A stretch of 64,000 nt of DNA from Phytoseiulus persimilis (GCA_037576195.1 CM075102.1:16798745-16862744); one strand, 5' to 3'; positions 45,940 to 58,699 are shown, numbered from the stretch's first letter. Notes: generated from the letters alone by a model not told the origin. Translations and numbers: made by a program.

Positions 45940-48030
45940 TGCTCACAAAAACTTATCCCAGCCAAGAGCTGACATCGTCGCCGTGGTGCTCCCGTTGTCG
46001 TCCCCGTTCTGGCTGTCCCCGTTGGTAGGTCTCGTCGACAGCCACGGGGAGCTCCGCGACGGAAGGGAAGACGGACAAGACGAAGTTGTGGGGGGGAGGA
46101 CGTACCATGAGCGACAGGGGGACAGGGGAAAAACGTCACGGAGAGAGCCGTCGGGCGAAACAGGGTGGAGGGGGCGGACGGGAGAGTCGCTTGATACAGA
46201 TAGCAGTTAGAAGAAATGAGCGAGTCTCTCCATGTATCAAACGCGCATAATTCCGTCGGCGAATGCTGTCCGCCTCCGGCCGCAAGCGGGCTCAGAACGG
46301 GGACTTCGGGCGGTTATTGGGGCGTGGGGGCGACGAACGCGAGGACACGAGAGAATGCTGAGCAAGAAATATGACAGAACGGCTCCGCTACGGAGACACT
46401 ACTTTGCCTTGCGACTGACTGAGCGAGTGTATCGTCGGTCGTCGCTGCTGGTGGCGATGATGACGCGGCTACGGAGTCGCGAGTCTTTTATCGGTTGCGC
46501 CCACTCACCCGCCAGTCAGCCAACCACCCACTCAGCCTCCCTTCTTGGCCAGCCTCCTGGCTCTTTATTTTTTCTTTCAGTTCCCCTTCCCGAGGAGATC
46601 GTTACCACCCAGTCGCCCAGCCGGCCGGCACTCATTTCTTTTCGGCTCCACAACCTCTTCTTCAACGTGGATCGATCGCCCAAGATCTTCCAGCCCGTTT
46701 GGCGCACTAAATGTTCCGTGAAACACACTCCGCCACCGTTCTTTTCACCCTTACCGTTCGACGTTCCTGCGCCCGTCGGTCGGTTCCTTCCTCCTCTCCA
46801 GCGCCCCTGTCGATCTCTCGGGGATAATTAACAGTTGCAATCGAAGCCGATACCTGCCGAAACCTCGAATAATTTGATCTTCTGAACTATCGAGCGGAAC
46901 GCCCTTCGTCAATGGAGGCACCCTCGGACTGGGGTCTCGCAGGGATCCTCAACGTTTGCTTTGAAAGTCACTGGATTTGATGGACGACGGGTCTCGGGAC
47001 GGAGTGCGGAGGAGATAGCCGGTAGGAGTCGTGTTTGCGTCGATGGTGTCGGCGCTCAACGACCAGAGTCAGATGCCTCCGAGAATCGCCCTGCGTGCTG
47101 GTTTTGTATATCGCTTATAAAATCTCTTGCAACTGCTCGTCTGATCCGTTATGTCTGTGCTGTTCGCAGCTGCAATCAGAAATAGGTCGTAAATATGCGT
47201 GCTACAAGGAGCCCCGGCATCTGGGCGGAGAGCAGCAACATCTGGAACAATAAAAACAACAAAGCAACGATTCGGCTCTCCAGTTCCTCGTCCCTTCCGC
47301 CCTCCTCCCTTTCGGTATCCCATTGGAGCCACAGTGAGGGCGAAATATCGCCACTCCCATCCGCAGGCTAGAACATGAGGTGAAGGAACACGAATCCGGA
47401 TTTTTAGAGGAGAACCTGGTGAGCTGACGTCGTTCCACCTTAGACCTCTGGAGTGGAAGATTTCCTCTTAGCCAGGATCATTTCTCGGTCCGGAATCCTG
47501 GTCCAGGGTACGTGGATCGCACGATTGCGAGGGGAAACGAGAATTCCGTCCGCCAGCACCCCTGAATCGCGGTACTCTTCTGAGCTCAGATGAGTGAGGC
47601 CCTGAGCCGTGGGCCCACAATCCCGAGAGCTTCCGCTAGGGCCTGGCTTCAGGTATGCTGATGAATCGTTTCTCAACAGCTTCCATATACTTCTTGCGGT
47701 CCAGAATGCGGTCGAGAGCGGATGAGGTCCTCGCTCAGCGGGTCACGGAAGCCAAGTGAACGAACCGGTCCCTTCCCCCAAAAACAATCGCCGCCGCTCG
47801 CTCCAGCCGGCGGGAATCGCAAACGCGGGTCCGGAGGTTACCTCAGGAGGGCTGGGGAGAGGAGGGAGAAAGGTTTCCATTCGTTGTGTATTGCGCCTGC
47901 TTCTCCCGCGCCATCCCGGGCGGCGCGGCGTTCCGAAGTGCGAAGTTGCTCGCCCAACCGCTGCTCGCCTGTTTGATATTAGACGTCACAAACCCGTTTG
48001 CCGCCCTGTTTCTCAGCGTGTGCGTTCCCC
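45940..48030. other. Stretch without a supportable gene
   Basis: A plus open frame of 199 codons (46232-46831) is Ser/Pro/Leu-rich without motifs. No bounded exon was found. Confidence 0.35.
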
Positions 48031-48032
48031 TC

Positions 48033-48040
48033 TATAAATC
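48033..48040 (+). promoter_or_regulatory. TATA-like element
   Basis: TATAAATC preceded by CC; an ATG lies about 33 bases on (TTGGCCATGGGC), opening only 18 codons. Weak. Confidence 0.15.
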
Positions 48041-48221
48041 CTGCTTTCTCCATTTCCACTTGGCCATGGGCTCGCGAGCTAGGGCGGCCCGGAGGCAACG
48101 TACACTGTTGCCTGCCAAGTAGTGTTTCCCTCCCGGGAAGCAACAAACTCTTGAATTCCGCTGTCGGAATGCCCGGCCACCAACCAGGCCGTCACCAGGC
48201 GGATGGGGTTCCAAGAAGGAG

Positions 48222-48497
48222 TCAGGACCACGGTTCTGAAGCCGTCGTACTCGCGTCCAGATGGACAACACATATGGATCGATCGTGGAGCGTCGGAACG
48301 GCCGAACAATCAGCACGTGACTTCATCAGGCCGATGGACAGCGTGTCGTCGATGAGCTTCATATTTGTCAACTTCAACTCCTCGACACATGGCCGGTCGA
48401 TACTGCCGAGATCGATGCGACGCGACCGCCGGCCGGTGGGGCAGTCGATCAATGGAATCGTCCGGGACCTCGTTCCCCGTTGTGAACAGCCCGACAA
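48222..48497 (-). CDS. Weak minus-strand coding candidate
   Basis: Not recognised. The minus frame reads DRPCVEELKLTNMKLIDDTL with coding-like codon use (GAG GAG TTG AAG, CTC ATC GAC GAC). It stops at TGA (48222), while a neighbouring minus frame continues (PSWNPIRLVTAWLVAG, ending 48079). An intron or frame change would be needed to join them. A 175-codon plus frame overlaps, so strand is uncertain. Confidence 0.2.
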   Translation of the reverse strand: MSGCSQRGTRSRTIPLIDCPTGRRSRRIDLGSIDRPCVEELKLTNMKLIDDTLSIGLMKSRADCSAVPTLHDRSICVVHLDASTTASEPWS

Positions 48498-49026
48498 AGC
48501 AAGGCGGCAATTTGAATGGCATTAAGGTCACTGCAACTTGTTCTTCCCCGAGTCTTTCCCTCGCTTCCTTCTGCTTCAGTTCGATTCGCTCGCTTTTCGA
48601 CGCTCAATCAACGTTCGTGGTTCTGTTCGGCAAACGTTGTTTGAAAATCAAATATGGACTCGACTAGCCCACCCGCCCGTCAGCGGGTTGTGTTTGTTTC
48701 CTCTCTCGGATGATGTCCATCGAAGAGGCAATCAGCGACTCTGCGAGGAGACCTCGAGCTCGGCCCGAACCCCGCCGCGGAGGATCGTCCGTGCGCGGCG
48801 CGGGACGAGCGCCGGAGCCAACGACACAGAAGCAGAATCTCCCGCTGGCTCCCAACAGCGATTCATGAATGCGACGATGGGCGCGCTCGTCGCGAGTTCG
48901 AACCTCAATGGGCTCCAGCCTCGAACGAGTAGTCAACGAACGCGATTCCCCATGCTTCCCTTTTTCCCGATTTCCATCTTCTCCTGTCTCGCTCTCCCTT
49001 CCTCTCATGGTGGCCGGCTGGCTGGC

Positions 49027-49046
49027 TGACTGACTGACTGACTGAC
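49027..49046 (+). repeat. (TGAC)5 microsatellite
   Basis: Five perfect TGAC units preceded by GGCTGGC. Confidence 0.9.
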
Positions 49047-51432
49047 GTCGGCTTCTCCCCGTCGACCCGGCTGGCCGTGTGGGGCTCGCAGCTGGTCATG
49101 GGAGATATGTAATTTAGCGGCGCGAAGACGAGGCGCAGCTCTGGTGCTTCGATCGGATCGGCGGAAGGGTATGTGTCAGACAGACAATGGAACGAATTTC
49201 TCGGTTCTTCACGCAATTTCCCAACCGGCTTTTTGCGTTTTCCTGCTCCTTTTGGATTCTCTCTTTTTCTGCTCGCCGCCGCAGCAAGTAGCACTCAATT
49301 CTCTGTCGAGCGTATCGAGGGCTTTGTAGATGTCAGATGAAGGTCAGAAGGTCACACATCATGTACCGGGGGCTGGCAAGACGGAGGACGGCCATCGAAG
49401 GAGCGGCCGCTGACTGTTTGGAGGCAGGGAGTACACTCAGGGCACGAGGGCAACAAAATCGGGCCAACGACACGACGATTGAGCAGTCAGCAGAGGCCAT
49501 TTGTTCCTACAATGATTTGTTCAGAAGCAACGCCTTTGAATTGCAGTCGAGCGTTCGTCGCCCGCTCGCGAGTTACGGAAAGCTCCGCCTTTCGCCGGTC
49601 GGTGGGTCGGTCGTTCGAGGAGCGGGGCCGAGCCTTGCACATTGACACACCGCGCCAACGATTTCACTTCAAACCACGGAATCAGAGCGGAACAAAAAAG
49701 AACTTCGGCAGGACTTATGGAAGAACCTGGGTTTCCAGTTGGTACGATCAAACTTGGGCTACTTATCCTTCTCTCTTCTCGCCGTCAAGTTTTGTCGAGA
49801 GTCACTTGGGATTTCGCCAGAGCTCGATCGGCGATGGTCATGCCACGCAGACACTCCATATGGGTCATTGACGTCTTCAATCGAACGGAGCTCCACATGT
49901 GATTTCGGACGATTTGTATGGAGCTGGAAAGTGAAACCTCCAATCTGTTTACATGGAAAATCCACGGTCAGGGACGCAAGTTCTGTTTTTGGGGCGTCTC
50001 GTTCGCTGAAGTTTCTGCCTTAAGAATTCCTCTCTGTTAGTCGACGGATTAATCTCTTGGTTACCGGGATTTCGAGCTATGCGTCTCTGGCACACACTCG
50101 CAGCATGTTCGCACGCGAGCATCGAATCAGAAGCGCGCCCGCTTGCGACATGAATCGCCCCATGAGAGTGGTTCTAGCTTCCAGGTCGCGGGAATGTCGT
50201 ATCTCAACTGGGCGGTCGCTCGTTGCATCGATTGCGGCGGGTCCTTGGCTGGTGGTTCAAAGTCTGTGCAGTCATCGTCACAAATTTTGAAACCCGTGAA
50301 TGCACACTCCGTCTCATTCTCAATGAATAATTGGACTGATTTGAAACTAAGTCGACTGTGCGATTCTCGGAGACGAAATGAAAATCGCTCTCGTGAGTGC
50401 TCTCAGCTCCGGAATGACTGAGCAGAGCGGCGGCGCTCTTTGGGAGAGGGCAGTATCGTTGTCCGCCGCGCCGCTAGACTGTCCGACGATGGAACAAAAC
50501 ACACGCCTCTAATCAGGAAGGATGCTCGTGAGGCGCCGCTCAGCTTTCTCCACTTCTGATAGAGGTGAATGATGTTGAATATTATTCCCGGAAGGAACAC
50601 TTCAAGGATGAGCCCTCCCCTGTATTCTCCCTCCGATTGAGTTCCGAACCCAAAGGAATATATGGTCGTATCAGACATGATTCCTCCCTCCCCACTTCCT
50701 CTATTCTCTGAGTTCCATTCCTTCATCGACTCGGACATCTCTCGGGAAAGAGCGGGGACCGTTTTCGAGGTGGCGACTAACGCTCACGTTCTCGGAAGAT
50801 CGCTGCGGCTCTCCGCGAGGCGAAATTATCATCGATTGACAACCTATGTTCCGGGTTTCCATTCACATAAATCTGCCCCCCAGTTTCTCGATAGCATTTC
50901 TCGGCTCTTCTTCCCACAACGTCGCGCTCAGAGCGAGCAAAGTCAATATTAGTGGCGTGTTGACACTTCCTCTTGGGTCAATTTTTCCATCGGAGGGCGG
51001 AATGCGAGCATGTATCCAAGTGCGCTTCAACAGCAGCTGACAGACGGCCGCCGGCGCCATTTACTTCACAGCGAGCTGCCAGCTCGAAAGCAGGGTGAGG
51101 AACAGGCATCCAGAGCCAAGAGCCGCGAGGAGTACGGAAAAGACGTTCAAAGTTGGAGCCGGGCGTAAATGAGTCAAATTGTTGGAGCCGGGTTGAAGCC
51201 GTCCTAGCGACTACAGAAAAAGAGTCTAATTGAGTTATCGCACATTTATGCCATGAACGCAAAGTTCGTTCCGAGGGCGCTCGCTCGCACCGAAACAATT
51301 GGTCCGAATGACTTGGAACAGTCAGAGCCAGGAGGGAACGACGAATGGTTTCGCGAGGGCTGCCTCCGAGGGGCTAGCCGCGCAGAGTGGGTCGCAGCCG
51401 CACGCACTTGAGGAGGACAAAGTGGAGTCAGA

Positions 51433-51452
51433 AGAGAGAGAGAGAGAGAGAG
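51433..51452 (+). repeat. (AG)10 microsatellite
   Basis: Ten perfect AG units. Confidence 0.92.
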
Positions 51453-52107
51453 TTAGCAATGCACAGAGGGACACTTGGGGGAGATGCAGACAATAAACAG
51501 ATGACTCTGCTTGGTGGATGGATAGATCGTTGGATAGAATGTTTTGCAGCCGCGTTTTTTCTCGCACGCGCTCCGCATCTTATTTTCGTCGCTCCTTCCC
51601 CGGTTTTCTCAAAACTTTTCTCTATCTCGAGTTTTGGTTATGATTATGACGGCGCCTTCAAACAAGCTTATGCGCATTCAGAAGATTGACGAAGAAGAAC
51701 GTTCGGAAGCAAGGGGCCTAGCTAAGTCTCTCAAGAGCGAGGAACTCTTCGTGAGCCGCGCGTTATTTAGATTACTGCGCAGTTTGGTAAACTAGGGCTT
51801 TATTTTCTTCTCAAAGCTCTTGCCACTTTGCACGGCATCGCATCCATCGTCCACCACCCTTCAGTATCCTGGCTCGCGCTGCCCCCTCGTCCCTCTTGCT
51901 CCCCCTGCGTTTTGTTATCCCGCTCTTCTCCGCGTCTGTTCTCGGCTAACGCTGACTGGGGTCATATTCTCGGCTTCTTCTGCGGAGAACCATTCGGTCA
52001 TATTTAGTAGGGATATCATGTAAACGCTTGATGGATGCTCCTGTTTCCATCTTGTTGTTGCTCTGCTCCGTCTACTGACCCAATAGGAATCGCGCTTTTG
52101 CCCGCGA

Positions 52108-52140
52108 CTCAACGGGATCCTCATCTCAACGGGATCCTCA
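52108..52140 (+). repeat. 17-base tandem duplication
   Basis: CTCAACGGGATCCTCAT is followed immediately by a second copy lacking only the last base. The copies are otherwise identical, so the duplication is recent. Confidence 0.9.
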
Positions 52141-53699
52141 CCGGAAGTGAGTTGGACAGGCCGCAGTGAACAGAATTCGTGATTCCAAGCGCGGTTCAGT
52201 CGATCAAATGGCTGGGCGGTAGGGACGGTATGGACGGGTTTTCGAAGTTCGGCTCTCCCGGGCCTGAGCTCATCTCTCCGGGGCCTCTGATACAAGAGGC
52301 CGAACGACCTCCGGACGCGACGAATGCCAGGGAACCTCTCGCGAGGCCCCGGACGAACAACCGAGGTCCTCAACATTTACAGTCCTCTTCTTCCCAATCT
52401 CCCGGGAACCAGTGAGAGACACACCTCTTCGATGGATTCTCTCGATGAGAGCCGAAGGTGTGCGAGGGAATCTTTTCTGACATTATTTTCCTCTCGCACA
52501 GCTGAACACAGCGCGGAACATGTTTCCCTGAGCAGTCATCACGAGCGGTTCTCCCTCCTGCCTCGCTCAGATTCGTGCGTTAGAGAAAAATCCGCTGAGG
52601 ATCCAAGAAACGTGTTCCCGGAAAGGTCTGTTCGAGCATTGCGTATCACAACTGAACCGTAGTCTGGAAGCTGAGTGCTCAGCTCTCCGACGCAGGCACT
52701 GCTGAGCCAGATTGTTGGAGGGAATCCCTCAAAATATACTCTGTCGGCTTTGAATGATTCCCACGGATTTTCACCTTCCGAGGAAGCGATCGGACATGAA
52801 CGCATTGACCCTTTGCCGCCCTCCGCTGACCCTCCAAAGGAAGCCTTCCTGACCCACGGCGCGCTCTGTTTGTTGGCCGCTGAGACGGCGACCTCTCTGA
52901 GTTTCGACCCGCGAGTTGCACTTCGTTAAGAGCCCGAAAGCATCTGGAATCGTGAGCACCATTCCCGGAAGACGAATGTTGGCGGAAGGTTGGAGTCTAA
53001 GCGACAGAGATCGAGCTCGCTCTTATACTTCGATTTCCCGCTCGAGGTCCAAGTACTTCAGGTCAAAGTGGCTGCGGTACCACTTGCGAATCTGCACGGA
53101 GCGCGCACTCCAATCCGTGCAATCGGTGAGCTCGTCGCTCGAGACTCGGAGCAGCAGGATGATCCGAGTCGATGCTGGGTCGAATCGGTTCGTCGGATCC
53201 AGGTACATTCTCCCGCGTTTTCGGACTCCTGAGTTTCCAAACTGCTTCAGCCAACCCTTCAACGTCCTCCTCTCTCTAACCAGCACGTCTTCGTAAGCTT
53301 GGCACCGTCTTCCATTTTCCACGATCACTCGCACGCACATAGGCGCGTGCACGCATGCCCAAAGCACATCCGCACAGCGGGTGGACCCAGGACCTGCTGA
53401 ACAGACAGCGGTCTACGCCCACCCGAAAAGGCCGCCAAGCGTCGGTGAGCGTGTTGAATAAGCCGTTATGCGCTCAGGCGAGAAGTTCGAGAAAGAATTT
53501 TTCTCAAACAACCTTTTCAGGGCGATGAGGAAACACTTGAACTTGGGCTTTTCCATTTTTAGCCAGTTTTGATTTTGCAGCTTTCGACGTTGATTTGAAG
53601 ATCGGCCGTCCCGCGTCTCCGTCAAATTTTGTTCATCTGAGTGGGATCAGAAGAAGAACGGAAACGTCTCTCACGAATTCCCGGGACAGTCGGGGGGAA

Positions 53700-55130
53700 C
53701 TCCCAAGAAAAGTTCCAGATTCAGTGGGCTATGATTTGAAAGAATCAGGAGAAGTCGGACACGAATACATCTACTCTGAACTCTATGAGAATCCAAACGG
53801 TACCCAGCTGAAATCCTAGAATCCATTCCAAAGGGTCTTCGTCAAGGGTGTCCTCTCTAGCCTGTATTCCGCAGATCCGGAAAGACAACTTCCAACAACG
53901 ACGAGGAATTCCCGAGGAAAGGGCGTACTTCAGGGCCTCTACGATAAAAACGCCCATCATCTGATCGCGAAAGACATCAATGGAAAAGGAAGCTGTTTCA
54001 ACGGTAACGATGAATTTCGGAGACGATATGTACACCACGGCAAGTATGCACACCCCCGAACAGCGGGCCCATGGTGGTCTCTCAACCAACCAACTAACGA
54101 GCCTTATTTACACCGAAGTTCCACGATAGGAGAGCTACGAGTTCAATAGACAGATCCCTGCATTTATCCCGGAACCGAGCTATCTACCGACAATGACTAC
54201 TTCGGGAGAAGCTGACAAAAAATCTAACAAGGCAATCCAGAGAACTTTTCAAATTTTCAATGAATTCGAAATCGTCAAGTTACTCTGGAAGGAACAGCAC
54301 TACCATAACTCACTAATCGCAATGCAGTGATCACGATGCCAAGACGACTGAGGAGAATGATGCCGCCGAGGGGATCCACACTCCGCTGGAGCAACGGAGT
54401 TCATCGAACGAGAACTCGGATGAAGAGAACGTCGAGTCCTGGGGGGGCACTGGAAAAAATGATGTAGACCGAGCGAATGAAGCAAATGGAACCGGACAGA
54501 TAGCCTAAACTGAGTGGTCGTCACGTATATAGAAATCATGAAAACCAATATGGCCCCGATTGAGCGAATCAAAACATCGAGACCTATGCTCGACCAAGGA
54601 ATACTCAAAATTATCATACATATTATACACCAGGTGCGCCCATGGGAGAACATCCAGCGGAGGACTTGAAACACGAGTGCATAACAAACTTATACGCCGC
54701 ATGGAAACAGCACGCAAAGTTTGAACCCACAGAGAGCCTGTAGAGACCATACGAAGGGACGGGGGGGCTCACAGCGGAATAGTGAGATAACTGGTGATGC
54801 AGTCGCCTCCCAGCCCCCTCCCGGGCGGGGAATTTCCAGGCCAAGAGTAGACGACACTTCGATACGGAGTGTCTTCGACGCGGGGTGCTCAAAACCGACT
54901 CACTCGTGGTTCTGAGATGCGAGGAATTCGCCTCCCGACTTGAGCTTTACCCCGATTAGACACCGAAGGATCTGAGTAGGACGGGAGATATCACAAGACG
55001 TCGGGAAGCCGAAAACCAGAAATGATCTATGAACACAAAATCGTCCATCCCTGGAACAGAAGGGAACATTTGCGTGCACGTAACATCGGAATGAATCCAA
55101 TCCAGTCCAAGACCTCGTGCTCTTCATCCC
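53700..55130 (-). pseudogene. Decayed coding tract, possible membrane receptor
   Basis: On the minus strand at about 54674-54500 a frame encodes a hydrophobic segment (IGAILVFMISIYVTTTQFRL). Arg before the helix and a Y-T-T pattern inside it resemble the third membrane helix of ionotropic receptors. Downstream, at 54089-53745, a 114-codon frame reads SPKFIVTVETASFSIDVFRD then EDPLEWILGFQLG, which could be the following extracellular lobe. Stops and frame changes separate the pieces. The order fits such a receptor, but gustatory-type or unrelated membrane proteins are alternatives. No intact frame exists. Confidence 0.28.
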
Positions 55131-55639
55131 CCTCCCGGATGAGGTTTTAAATCAATGGACGCCGATATCCTGTCCGTCAGTGATTCGAGCCCACACGAAG
55201 CCTGCACAACAGCGCCTGCTCGATTGTTGGACGTTGTGTGTAGCGTTCGTATCTCTGAGGACAGATATCTCCTCGGCGGCCTGATCTGCATATATGCGGT
55301 AGGCTATCAGCTAGCTGTGGCTTAGTATCATAAACTCTGAAAGAAAGGAAGCAAGCGGTTAGGCTGGCAAGCGGGCGAAGAAGGAAACAATCTCTCCTGA
55401 GAGGCAGTAGCAATACAGCGCGAATCAGGACAGGACGCTATTTCGAGCGCTTCCGGTCCCTGAAAGTTGCGGCGAGAAAGTGCATCTATCCGCGCTCGGC
55501 TCGATGAATGCCCCGGATCATGATTATCTCGGGATTATTTCCTGAGCTCGGTCGGCTTGCACAGTCGTGCGCGAACTCATCGGCCCGATGTCTGCCGAAG
55601 CAAGTCAGCGGAACACTCGTCCGGCAGCGCTTAATTCAC

Positions 55640-56720
55640 TGTGGCTCCGCACGAAGCAGTTTTGATAGATGACGTACAAAAACCGGTAATGAAATGCCAT
55701 GCGCCACTCTACAACTTTCCGTCGTTGCCGATGCACGGTGAAGGCTCCCATCGTTCCTCAACTTCGCCCCTCGGATTCCTTCACTTCGCCTCGGAGCGGC
55801 AACGCACGCCATTAGCCCGCGTCTCACCCGGACACTTGTGCGCGCTCGAACAACGCCTGTTCGAATCGTTCCAGGGAGAGTTTTCCTGAAAAACGCAAGC
55901 CTGCAGTGAATCGAGTCCATTATTTATCCTGTGGTAATTTCGCAGCGGTTCAACTGGGAATGAATGATCATCCCGCGTCTGATGCCATCGTCTCGCACTG
56001 CTCATCGAGGAATTTCTCCTCCCGACGATTTCTCTCAGGACGAGCAGAAACTTTACTCCGTACTCGCGACTCCGGTTCCTCACATCGGGCCAGATTTCCT
56101 CGGCCGTTCTTCGATAGACTTCGTTCCGCTTGTTGGCGATCTTCACGAGCTCCTTCCGCGTCGTGCAAATCTCCGAACCCTCGTGGAACTTCAACCCCCG
56201 GTTCAGACTGATTTTCTGTGCAACTCATAACGTAGAACAGTTTTAGGTCGCCTCTGCAGATGAACTCCTCGTTGAGATCAGGCAAATCGAGATGTTATCG
56301 AGATTTTCAGGAGAGGAACGCGTCAACGGCACCCCGAAGTTTCAATACAAAACAAATGGCGGTTTCTGGCGGGTGCCTGTCTGAAAACTTCTGTGGAACT
56401 CGCTCCCGAGAATCCTGATGGACTCGAGCATCGACAGAAACTCTCTCGTGGTGATCCGAATGTAACAGAGTTCCTGAAGTTCCGGGTGATATGCAGATCC
56501 CGTAATCCGTGCTCCTAGTGGGAACTTGAGTTCCTCTTCCAGCAGTATCTTATCCGACGGGAGCTCGTTTCGAGCCGGGAGCGGTCGCCCAGATCTCGGG
56601 CGGTGAAATAGGAACAGTCAAGAGGCGAGTATGCGGCCACTGCGCGTCTACTCCGTGGTCCTATATTCACCCGGACTGTCCGCCTGAGTGAGGAGCCGCG
56701 ATGTCGTCGATCGATCATCA
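55640..56720 (-). pseudogene. Decayed coding tract, family unknown
   Basis: The minus strand has a long stop-free run at about 56572-56340 (LEEELKFPLGARITGSAYHP, then LQELCYIRITTREFLSMLES). Further protein-like pieces follow in other frames at 56290-56200 (DLNEEFICRGDLKLFYVMSC) and 56194-56040 (ELVKIANKRNEVYRRTAEEI). Codon use looks coding throughout, but the pieces lie in different frames with stops between them. I cannot name the family. It may be one large decayed gene together with the tracts at 58.1 and 60.4-62.1 kb. Confidence 0.3.
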
Positions 56721-56746
56721 GAGCTAAACGGTGTCAACGGACGCCT

Positions 56747-56757
56747 CCCCCCCCCCC
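56747..56757 (+). repeat. Poly-C tract (C11)
   Basis: Eleven consecutive C. Confidence 0.88.
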
Positions 56758-57390
56758 TCACTCGACCCATCGTAGGACGCATCCAATGGACTCTGTCGCT
56801 TCTGATGGGTTTCCCGGTTGCTGTTAAGTAAACATAGAGGAGCATTCATATTCTTCCGAAGGAACACTCTGGAAACATCGCGATCTTGCTCTGCCCCTCA
56901 AGAGCCGTCTCCTGCTGCAGAAAAACGAAGATTCCGATGGATCCTCAACATGGATTCAACGTCGGGAGTGTTTTGGCGTCACAAATAACGAGGCGCCGTG
57001 ACGAAGTTGACTCTGATCCTTCCGAACGTCTGTCCGAGAGAGAGCGGATTATCCATCTTACGGGAATTCACTTCTTAGTTTTTCCTCCGCTGCGCTGACT
57101 TTCGGAAATGCCTGCTGACGAACCGGAAAAACCAAACACCACGGCAGGGAGTGTCGCTTTTTTTCCGTGACGGGGAGCGTTTCGTCTCACTCACTCTGAT
57201 CTACTTCATTCACTCATTGCTTCTCTCCTCTGCGCTCCAAGCAGTGAGGGACTCAATGCTGCGAGTCGCACGATACTAGCTGGTCATTAAGAGAATCCTC
57301 CGGAGATCGTGCACGAGCTGGCGTATCGAATGCCAGGGAAGAACCTTCGCGGAGAAGACTCCTCGGGCCCGGCTCCAGTCCATCCTGAAG

Positions 57391-57399
57391 CCCCCCCCC
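57391..57399 (+). repeat. Poly-C tract (C9)
   Basis: Nine consecutive C followed by TGAGCG. Confidence 0.8.
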
Positions 57400-57950
57400 T
57401 GAGCGTCCGCGAACGCGGGAATCGCCGCGGAGGATGTTTCCCCTTCCAAATCCTCGAGACATGATGCGGTTCCGCAACCGCTTCCCACATTTTTCTTTAT
57501 CACGTTCCATATCACTATAATTTAGAGAGGCCCTCGATCCCAAGGAGGGCTCGAGCACGAGGGACCGGGGAAACAACGTCGAGGTTCATCCTCGCTTGGA
57601 GCTTCTCTCGAAAGATTCGTCGCTCATCGGATCACGTTGAATCAACTAGGCTCAGCAAATTCTCGTGAAAATTGTGATTTTGTGACTGGTTCACGTGGCT
57701 CCTGTGGAACCAATCAATCTTCGTTACGCAAAATCGCTTTCGTTACATGGGCACTCAACAGCGCGTTCGCGATTGAAATAACGCGAAAGCGATTCTCATT
57801 AAAATGCGATATCCGCCGTTGCCGGCTTTTATCGAAAGCCGGCTTCGGGAGCGGGACGGAAAAAACGAGACAGGAAAGGAAAAAACTGAAACATAGGAAC
57901 GAGGATTTTGGAGGCTTCGGATCAGTTGAGAAAGCGGATCGCAGCTGTAG

Positions 57951-58682
57951 TTACTGTTCCCCGCTCCGAGGAACGGGAGTCGGGGAAAATCCGAGAAGAG
58001 CGCAGAGTTGGTCGAGCAATAAAGCCATTCGAAGTGGGAGACACTTGAAGAAGATTCGAACGGGGCTCAATGGGAGAACCGGGGCCTCATCTGACGACGT
58101 TCGCTGACCGCCCAACGAAATCTTTGCGCGATAGATTCCTTGGCTCCAGGTGAGCTTTTCCATCGCGTCAATCGGAGTTTGAACGACCCAATCAGTGGCC
58201 ACTGACCATCCATCGCTTCTGAACTGTTGGAGTTCCCCGAAGTGCGCACTGAATTCAGGAGTGCGGAATCTTCTCGCCGGGGCTCGCCGAGTCCGGATGC
58301 TTGGGAGCAGATCAGCTGACCGAGTCTGTGACTCGACAGAACTCTCGGGGAACTCGTCCCGAGCGACGACTTCGAGGACTTCTCGACAGAGCTTTGGGTT
58401 TTGAGCCCGCGTAGCGGCGGCACCTTCTTGAACCGCCTTCCTGAGCGACTGGCCTGTCCGCACTGGAGATCTAGCGGAGGCCGAATTTCCTATTTCAAAC
58501 GTCCAGGGCGGCCGTTTCCGAAATGCGCGGGTACGTAGCCGTTGCGGAGCCTCGAGATCGCCGCGACTTCCCGACAAGGTGCTCGCTCGCCCACAATAAA
58601 CCCTGAACCAATGTCTGGTTGTGTGTGTTGTGAACGCGCGGATATCGATGTGGAGTTCGCGGCCCATTTGAGTGGTACACAT
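57951..58682 (-). CDS. 243-codon minus-strand frame, possibly a coding fragment
   Basis: The frame is open for 732 bases. The first part is Arg/Ser-rich and unconvincing. The part at about 58400-58080 reads FRTPEFSAHFGELQQFRSDG and then VVQTPIDAMEKLTWSQGIYR. The PIDAMEKL stretch (58149-58181) resembles the conserved P-(I/V)-x-(T/S)-(L/M)-E-x-L that follows the third membrane helix of ionotropic receptors, but no hydrophobic helix precedes it. It may be a single exon, part of a decayed gene, or a chance match. Confidence 0.25.
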   Translation of the reverse strand: MCTTQMGRELHIDIRAFTTHTTRHWFRVYCGRASTLSGSRGDLEAPQRLRTRAFRKRPPWTFEIGNSASARSPVRTGQSLRKAVQEGAAATRAQNPKLCREVLEVVARDEFPESSVESQTRSADLLPSIRTRRAPARRFRTPEFSAHFGELQQFRSDGWSVATDWVVQTPIDAMEKLTWSQGIYRAKISLGGQRTSSDEAPVLPLSPVRIFFKCLPLRMALLLDQLCALLGFSPTPVPRSGEQ

Positions 58683-58699
58683 CGCTAGCCGAGCACAAT

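Larger units (their letters stand above)
48550..53600. other. Stretch without a supportable gene
   Basis: Holds the TGAC and AG microsatellites and a 17-base duplication at 52108. Open frames up to 163 codons have no motif. No splice pair joins convincing frames. Confidence 0.35.

Noticed and set aside
47998..48525. 175-codon plus-strand frame as a gene
   Set aside because: A minus-strand reading of the same DNA has better codon use; neither has splice support, so only the minus one is kept at low confidence.
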